Source: Microbacterium sp. Leaf288
GTDB taxonomy: Bacteria > Actinomycetota > Actinomycetes > Actinomycetales > Microbacteriaceae
Direction: 5' to 3'
DNA length: 64,000 bases
NCBI RefSeq assembly: GCF_001422925.1
Contig: NZ_LMNI01000001.1
Coordinates: 82,463-146,462 of the forward strand
The stretch's first letter is position 1. Every line of letters starts with the position of its first letter. A program made the translations under genes and the position numbers. Of the stretch, positions 59,987 to 64,000 are shown one piece after another. Below the pieces are notes generated by a model. That model saw nothing but the letters and a program-made list of their open reading frames with translations. It searched no databases and was not told the origin of the DNA.

Positions 59987-61002
59987 GTCCCGACCATCGG
60001 GCAGTCGAACGGATCGCGGGCTGCCAGGCCGACGCGGTTGAGGTAGTCGATGACGATCCCGTAGGAGCGCCACAATGTCGTCTCGGTGTACGGCACGCCG
60101 AGGGTACGGCACTGTTCGATGACGATCTCGCGGGCGCGTGCGAGGTGCGGCCGGGGCATGTTGGGGAACAGGTGGTGCTCGACCTGGTAGTTCAGTCCGC
60201 CCATCAGCCAGGTCGCCCACCAGCCGCCGCTGACGTTGCGGGAGGTGCGCACCTGCTTGCTGAAGAAGTCGAGCTTCGCGTCCGCGGCGATGATCGGCAT
60301 GCCCTTGTGGTTCGGCGCGAACGACGCGCCCATATAGACGCCGAAGACGGCCAGCTGCACGCCGAGGAACGCGAACGCCATCCCCAGCGGCAGGAAGAGG
60401 AACACCGGCGTCCAGATCACCGCGAAGCGCGCGGCGATGAGCGCGAGCTCGATCCAGCGATCCTTGACGCCGTCGCGCGAGAACAGGTGCCGGAACGCGT
60501 GCGCGTGCAGGTTCAGGCCTTCGAGCGTGAGCAGCGGGAAGAACAGCCACCCCTGCTTGCGGGTCACCAGAGCGCGCAAGCGACCTGCGGAGGCGGCATC
60601 CGTCTCGAGGAATGAGATCGTGTCGACCTCGATGTCGGGATCCTTGCCCACCCGATTGGGGTTCGCGTGATGGCGGTTGTGCTTGTTGTTCCACCAGGAG
60701 AGGCTGATGCCCACGATGCCGGCGGCGAGGAAGCGCGCGAGCCGCTCGTTCGCGGGGCCGGACGCGAGGATCTGACGGTGCGCGGCCTCGTGCGCGAGGA
60801 AGGCGACCTGCGTGAACAGGATGCCGAGGGCACCGGCCATCAGCAGCTGGTACCAGGTGTCGCCGAGCAGGACGAAGCCGGTGATGACGCCTCCGAAGCC
60901 CAGGAGAAGGCCGACGCCGACGAGGGCGTAGAACCACTCGGCACGGCGGAGGAGACCGGTCTCGCGGACGACCTGCGACACCTCGGTGTACGCGCGGGCC
61001 AT
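59971..61002 (-). CDS. Membrane fatty acid desaturase
   Basis: A 343-residue integral membrane di-iron desaturase. The three His boxes are HEAAH (box 1, LAHEAAHRQIL), HNRHH (box 2, NNKHNRHHANPN) and QVEHHLFP (box 3), in a frame of four to five membrane helices. It should introduce a double bond in membrane-lipid acyl chains, which matters at low temperature; a cold-shock gene lies next to it. ATG 61002 is the only canonical start, yet the frame stays open about 45 codons upstream with protein-like residues (SSTALESRLGPVRQTYAG) and no ATG, GTG or TTG, so the N-terminus may be longer via a non-standard start. Confidence 0.92.
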   Translation of the reverse strand: MARAYTEVSQVVRETGLLRRAEWFYALVGVGLLLGFGGVITGFVLLGDTWYQLLMAGALGILFTQVAFLAHEAAHRQILASGPANERLARFLAAGIVGISLSWWNNKHNRHHANPNRVGKDPDIEVDTISFLETDAASAGRLRALVTRKQGWLFFPLLTLEGLNLHAHAFRHLFSRDGVKDRWIELALIAARFAVIWTPVFLFLPLGMAFAFLGVQLAVFGVYMGASFAPNHKGMPIIAADAKLDFFSKQVRTSRNVSGGWWATWLMGGLNYQVEHHLFPNMPRPHLARAREIVIEQCRTLGVPYTETTLWRSYGIVIDYLNRVGLAARDPFDCPMVGTYRRG

Positions 61003-61215
61003 CGGCGGGAAGTCAGCCGTGCCGGCGTACGTCTGACGGACGGGACCGAGTCGGGACTCGAGAGCGGTGGAGGAGATGATGCACCAGTTCCGATGGGGAC
61101 CGTTTGGCCGTTGAAAGCCAGAGGCGGTTGCCCATCGCTGTCCTCAGGTTACGTGGACCCACATGATCCGGAGGGAATACTTCCTGATTCGTAGGCGATG
61201 CCCAGGTGAACAGCA

Positions 61216-61247
61216 GCGCCCGCCCCGGCCGAAGCCGGGGCGGGCGC
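61216..61247. terminator. Perfect 14-bp hairpin after the cold-shock gene
   Basis: GCGCCCGCCCCGGC, CGAA tetraloop, then its exact complement. It ends 17 bp past the cold-shock protein stop (minus strand). Strong stem and tetraloop suggest efficient termination; no T-run follows. Confidence 0.8.
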
Positions 61248-61264
61248 TTGTGAACGCGGGAGCG

Positions 61265-61468
61265 TCAGAGCGGACGGATGTTCGCCGCCTGCATGCCCTT
61301 GGGGCCCTGCTCGGCGTCGAACTCCACCTTCTGGTCTTCGCGGAGCTCCTTGAAACCGCTGCCTGCGATCGCGCTGAAGTGTGCGAAGAGATCGGCCGAG
61401 CCGTCATCGGGAGCGATGAAGCCAAAGCCCTTCTCGGAGTTGAACCATTTCACGGTGCCAGTGGCCAT
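61265..61468 (-). CDS. cspA: Cold-shock protein
   Basis: A 67-residue single-domain RNA chaperone. [20 protein letters not shown] contains RNP1 (KGFGFI) and [13 protein letters not shown] has RNP2 (DLFAHF); it ends [13 protein letters not shown] 61468 has AGGAAAG 7 bases upstream and gives the usual family start. The upstream leader is long (about 440 nt if a promoter near 61912 is used), a common trait of csp genes. A reading frame at 61469-61765 runs in frame into it without a stop. Confidence 0.97.
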   Translation of the reverse strand: MATGTVKWFNSEKGFGFIAPDDGSADLFAHFSAIAGSGFKELREDQKVEFDAEQGPKGMQAANIRPL

Positions 61469-61765
61469 CGTGTCTTTCCTATTCTTCGGGCCGCCGGAGC
61501 GACCGGGGGTGCCGCGCCGACGAATGCGGTGCGGACGGATGTGGACCGGTGCCGGAGCCGACAACGGTGAGGATGCGGATGCTGCGACCGCCGCGCGGGC
61601 GTGATCGTGTGTCGCATGGAGCCCGAGGTCCTCACCTCGGGGTCCGTGTGCGCGGAATCCGCTCGACGTCGTATCGATGAAGCCAGCGTATTCGTCGGAG
61701 CGCGTTGCGACATAGACATCGTCGTCGGCCTGTCGCCAGGCGAGCGCCTGGAGGTGGGAGTGCAT
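61265..61765 (-). CDS. Possible N-terminally extended cold-shock protein or upstream ORF
   Basis: ATG 61765 opens a frame that enters cspA without a stop, giving 166 residues. The first ~60 look protein-like: [20 protein letters not shown], then [18 protein letters not shown], reminiscent of small actinobacterial proteins of unknown function. Residues about 65-98 are Ser/Pro/Arg-rich and look like translated leader. Either a small upstream gene has lost its stop, or a fused form is made at a low level. No ribosome-binding site precedes 61765, so expression is doubtful. Confidence 0.4.
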   Translation of the reverse strand: MHSHLQALAWRQADDDVYVATRSDEYAGFIDTTSSGFRAHGPRGEDLGLHATHDHARAAVAASASSPLSAPAPVHIRPHRIRRRGTPGRSGGPKNRKDTMATGTVKWFNSEKGFGFIAPDDGSADLFAHFSAIAGSGFKELREDQKVEFDAEQGPKGMQAANIRPL

Positions 61766-61981
61766 GGTGATGTGTTTCGTTCGTTGGCGCGAAGCGTTGC
61801 GGCGTTCGCGGCGGCGGCGTGCAGAAGCCGCGGAGAGGATGAGACGTTCGAATCTGCATCTCCACGATGAGGCAGAGAGATGAACGCGAAGTTCCCTGAA
61901 GGGAACTCGTAACTATAGCACGGGCGCCTCCAGACTCCGAAATCGGGGTAGCCGTCCGAGCGTGCGAGGGATACGTTCGCG
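61469..61981. other. 513-bp csp leader and divergent promoter region
   Basis: Between the csp start and the MFS start. On the minus strand it holds the reading frame at 61469-61765; it also holds a GGATGCTGC word (61574), a hairpin at 61891-61906 and a -10-like box at 61912-61917. No other gene is credible. Confidence 0.6.
61891..61917 (-). promoter_or_regulatory. Candidate csp promoter with 5'-end hairpin
   Basis: On the minus strand TATAGT (61912-61917) is a good -10 box, though the -35 position is poor. A transcript starting about 6-7 bases later would begin with GTTCCCTTCAGGGAAC (61891-61906), a 6-bp stem with a tetraloop at its very 5' end, which could protect the RNA. It would give a leader of about 440 nt before cspA. 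Confidence 0.4.
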
Positions 61982-63301
61982 GTGACGTCAGATCCCGTTG
62001 GAAGAGGCGGTGCCGCGATCTCCAGGCCTGATGCCACGGTCTCCCTGCCCAGTCCGCGCAGGGTGCAAGGCACGTATTACACGCTCATGCTCGGCAACAC
62101 GCTTGCCGCCTCCCTCATCTGGGGGGTCAACACGCTGTTCCTGCTCGACGCCGGGCTCTCCAACCTCGAGGCCTTCGCGGCGAATGCGTTCTTCAGCGCC
62201 GGGATGCTCATCTTCGAGATCCCGACGGGCGTCGTGGCCGACACCGTCGGACGCCGGGCCTCGTACCTGCTCGGCACGGTCACGCTGGCCGTGACGACGA
62301 TCCTGTATTGGATGCTGTGGGTCTGGCAATCGCCGTTCTGGGCGTGGGCGCTCGTGTCGGTGCTGCTCGGTCTCGGCTTCACGTTCTTCTCGGGCGCGGT
62401 GGATGCGTGGCTCGTCGACGCACTGAAGGCGACCAGCTACACGGGCAGCCTCGAGACCGTCTTCGGCCGGGCGCAGATCGTGGGCGGCGTCGCGATGCTG
62501 TCGGGATCGGTGCTGGGCGGTGTCATCGCCCAGGTGACGAACCTCGGCGTTCCCTTCCTGCTCCGCGGCGCCATCCTGCTGGTGATGTTCGTCGTCGCCG
62601 CGCTGCTGATGCGTGACCTGGGCTTCACACCGGATCGGAGCGAGAGCCCGTTGCGCGCGACGCGCACCGTCCTGCGCGCCTCGATCCGCTACGGCCTCGG
62701 TGATCCACCCGTGCGCTGGCTGATGCTCGCGAGCCCGTTCACCGCAGGCGTCGGCATCTACGTGTTCTACGCACTGCAGCCCTACCTCCTGGAGCTGTGG
62801 GGCGACGAGGAGGCGTACACCGTCGCCGGGCTCGCGGCGGCGCTGGTGTCGGGCACCGCCATCCTCGGCGGCACCCTCGCCCCCTGGGTGCGCAAGCTCT
62901 TCCGCCGGCGCACCTCGACGATCCTTCTGGCGACGATCACCAGCGCGCTGGTGCTGGTCGGCATCGGACTCGTGCGCAACTTCTGGGTCGCCGTCGTGCT
63001 CGTCGCACTCTGGGGCATCGCGTCGGCGATCGACGACCCCGTGCATCGCGCCTACCTCAACGACATGATCCCGTCGAAGCAGCGCGCCACCGTGCTCTCG
63101 TTCGATTCGCTCATGGGTTCCGCCGGCGGCGTCGCCGTCCAGCCGGTGCTGGGACGGGTGGCGGATGTCGGCGGCTACGGCGCGTCACTGGTCTGGAGCG
63201 GCGTGATATCTGCGGTGGCCGTCCCCTTCGTCCTGTTGAGCCGTGCGCAGAAGCCGGCCGCCGACACGGCTCGCGAAGTCACACCTCAGACACCCCAGTA
63301 G
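61982..63301 (+). CDS. MFS transporter
   Basis: A 439-residue transporter with 12 membrane segments. The loop 2-3 motif is IPTGVVADTVGRRASYLLG, a good match to the MFS-A signature, and segment 4-5 has GLGFTFFSGAVDAWLVDALK, typical of the group annotated as multidrug or tetracenomycin-like exporters. The later SFDSLMGSAGGVAVQPVLGR is a feature of this group. GTG 61982 is the only fitting start and has no ribosome-binding site. Its 3' end overlaps the convergent 63286 gene by 16 bp. Substrate unknown. Confidence 0.9.
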   Translation: MTSDPVGRGGAAISRPDATVSLPSPRRVQGTYYTLMLGNTLAASLIWGVNTLFLLDAGLSNLEAFAANAFFSAGMLIFEIPTGVVADTVGRRASYLLGTVTLAVTTILYWMLWVWQSPFWAWALVSVLLGLGFTFFSGAVDAWLVDALKATSYTGSLETVFGRAQIVGGVAMLSGSVLGGVIAQVTNLGVPFLLRGAILLVMFVVAALLMRDLGFTPDRSESPLRATRTVLRASIRYGLGDPPVRWLMLASPFTAGVGIYVFYALQPYLLELWGDEEAYTVAGLAAALVSGTAILGGTLAPWVRKLFRRRTSTILLATITSALVLVGIGLVRNFWVAVVLVALWGIASAIDDPVHRAYLNDMIPSKQRATVLSFDSLMGSAGGVAVQPVLGRVADVGGYGASLVWSGVISAVAVPFVLLSRAQKPAADTAREVTPQTPQ

Positions 63302-63831
63302 GCCAGGACGGCATCGCAGAAGTCGTCGTTCGTGCCCGTCGAACCGAAGATCTGCTCTTCGTCGATCACCTCGTCGGTGGCGGTGTCGATCGTCAGGCGC
63401 ACCCGGATCTGCCCGTCGTTCTTGGCGATGATCTTGCCGTCACTGCCGAGCGTCCGGCCCCCGCCGGTGAGGAGCTGAGTGACGGTGAGCGTCCCGTCGC
63501 CGTTGTCGACGACCTTGTGGTCCTTGGCGAGGGTGTTGGGCTGGATGTCGGTGACGGTCATCCCGTTGTAGGTGAACGTGCGCACGACGGTGAGCTTCTC
63601 GTGAAACCAGAACAGCCCGTCCTTGCCCCGATTCATGACGAAGCCGGACCCGGTCTGGTCGTAGGTGAACGTGGGCTGCAGCCCGACGCCGCAGAAGTCG
63701 TCTGCGACCCCGCTGTCCGAGAAGTCGAGACTGTAGCGCTCGACGACGGCGGCATTCGCTGGGCCGGCCGCGGCGATGACGAGTCCTCCGGCGAGGAGCG
63801 CGGCGGTGAGGGGAGTGAGCTTCCTGAACAT
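63286..63831 (-). CDS. Small secreted protein of unknown function
   Basis: A 181-residue exported protein. The signal peptide (FRKLTPLTAALLAGGLVIA, cleavage after AGPANA, about residue 27) is clear. The mature part starts VVERYSLDFSDSGVADDFCG and ends TNDDFCDAVLAYWGV; the two Cys each sit in a DDFC motif near the ends and could form a disulfide. Internal strands (TFTYNGMTVTDIQ, DNGDGTLTVTQLLTGG) suggest a beta sandwich. ATG 63831 has AAGGGC upstream. No family is recognised. Confidence 0.85.
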   Translation of the reverse strand: MFRKLTPLTAALLAGGLVIAAAGPANAAVVERYSLDFSDSGVADDFCGVGLQPTFTYDQTGSGFVMNRGKDGLFWFHEKLTVVRTFTYNGMTVTDIQPNTLAKDHKVVDNGDGTLTVTQLLTGGGRTLGSDGKIIAKNDGQIRVRLTIDTATDEVIDEEQIFGSTGTNDDFCDAVLAYWGV

Positions 63832-64000
63832 GGTGGTGCCCTTCGGGTGAGCGGACATGCGGACGGACGGTGTCCGCGCACGGTCACGCGCAGTTTCCCG
63901 AGAGGACCGGCTGCGTTGACGCCCTCCTTGCGCCAGAGGGTACTCCGGCGGTCGACGCGCCGACAGGTCGCCCGGGTGTCAGAGCTCGCGTGGGCGGCCG

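Overview
The window is high-GC DNA (roughly 70% G+C by eye) with actinobacterial gene content: GTG starts are common, codons end in G or C, and the genes include an intein-bearing Rv2578c-type radical SAM protein, ECF vitamin/metal-type transporters, a siderophore-interacting flavoprotein, an ECF42 sigma factor and a DUF3516 helicase. The gene set points to a Microbacterium-like member of the Microbacteriaceae. This is a judgement from gene families, not a database match. It reads as ordinary chromosome: no rRNA, tRNA, phage, transposase or CRISPR was seen.

Layout. 1-8.0 kb: a truncated Ig-repeat envelope protein, a short UvrA-like ATPase, a luciferase-like/FAD-oxidoreductase fusion and DNA-3-methyladenine glycosylase I. 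8.1-16 kb: a large acyl-CoA dehydrogenase/oxidase, a VOC protein, a GH16-like protein, formate-tetrahydrofolate ligase, and an amino-acid permease overlapping a universal stress protein. 16-20.6 kb: a glycoside module (GH3 enzyme and MFS transporter, ATGA-overlapped) divergent from a regulator made of two TetR units in one chain; a tandem 22-bp repeat lies between them. 20.6-33 kb: RecQ, DUF1697, SDR, DUF3516 helicase, SGNH hydrolase, GNAT, pirin and a secreted subtilase. 33-38 kb: an ECF transport operon (S component, fused double ATPase, T component, siderophore-interacting protein, second S component) with an iron-box-like site. 38-48.6 kb: acyl-CoA dehydrogenase, VanY-like carboxypeptidase, the intein-split radical SAM gene, an alpha/beta hydrolase divergent from a TetR gene, a glycosyltransferase and a DEAD-box helicase. 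48.9-57 kb: three DUF998-like membrane proteins, two paralogous membrane-anchored proteins, an MBL hydrolase and two lipoproteins. 57-64 kb: two MFS transporters, the DGPF/ECF42 sigma pair, a fatty acid desaturase, a cold-shock protein and a small secreted protein.

The most unusual content is not a gene. Short inverted-repeat elements of several sequence families are scattered through the window. Most are intergenic, but several lie inside open reading frames as in-frame peptide insertions: a 61-bp element shared by recQ and an SDR gene, and two elements inside the fused ECF ATPase gene. In addition the 9-mer GGATGCTGC occurs about 25 times by hand count (about one expected from base composition) and is often paired with its complement in hairpins at gene ends.

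Other points for a second look: an intein placed exactly before the third cysteine of a radical SAM [4Fe-4S] motif; a candidate iron-regulated ECF/siderophore-reductase operon; and two long overlapping frames at 49.8-50.3 kb.
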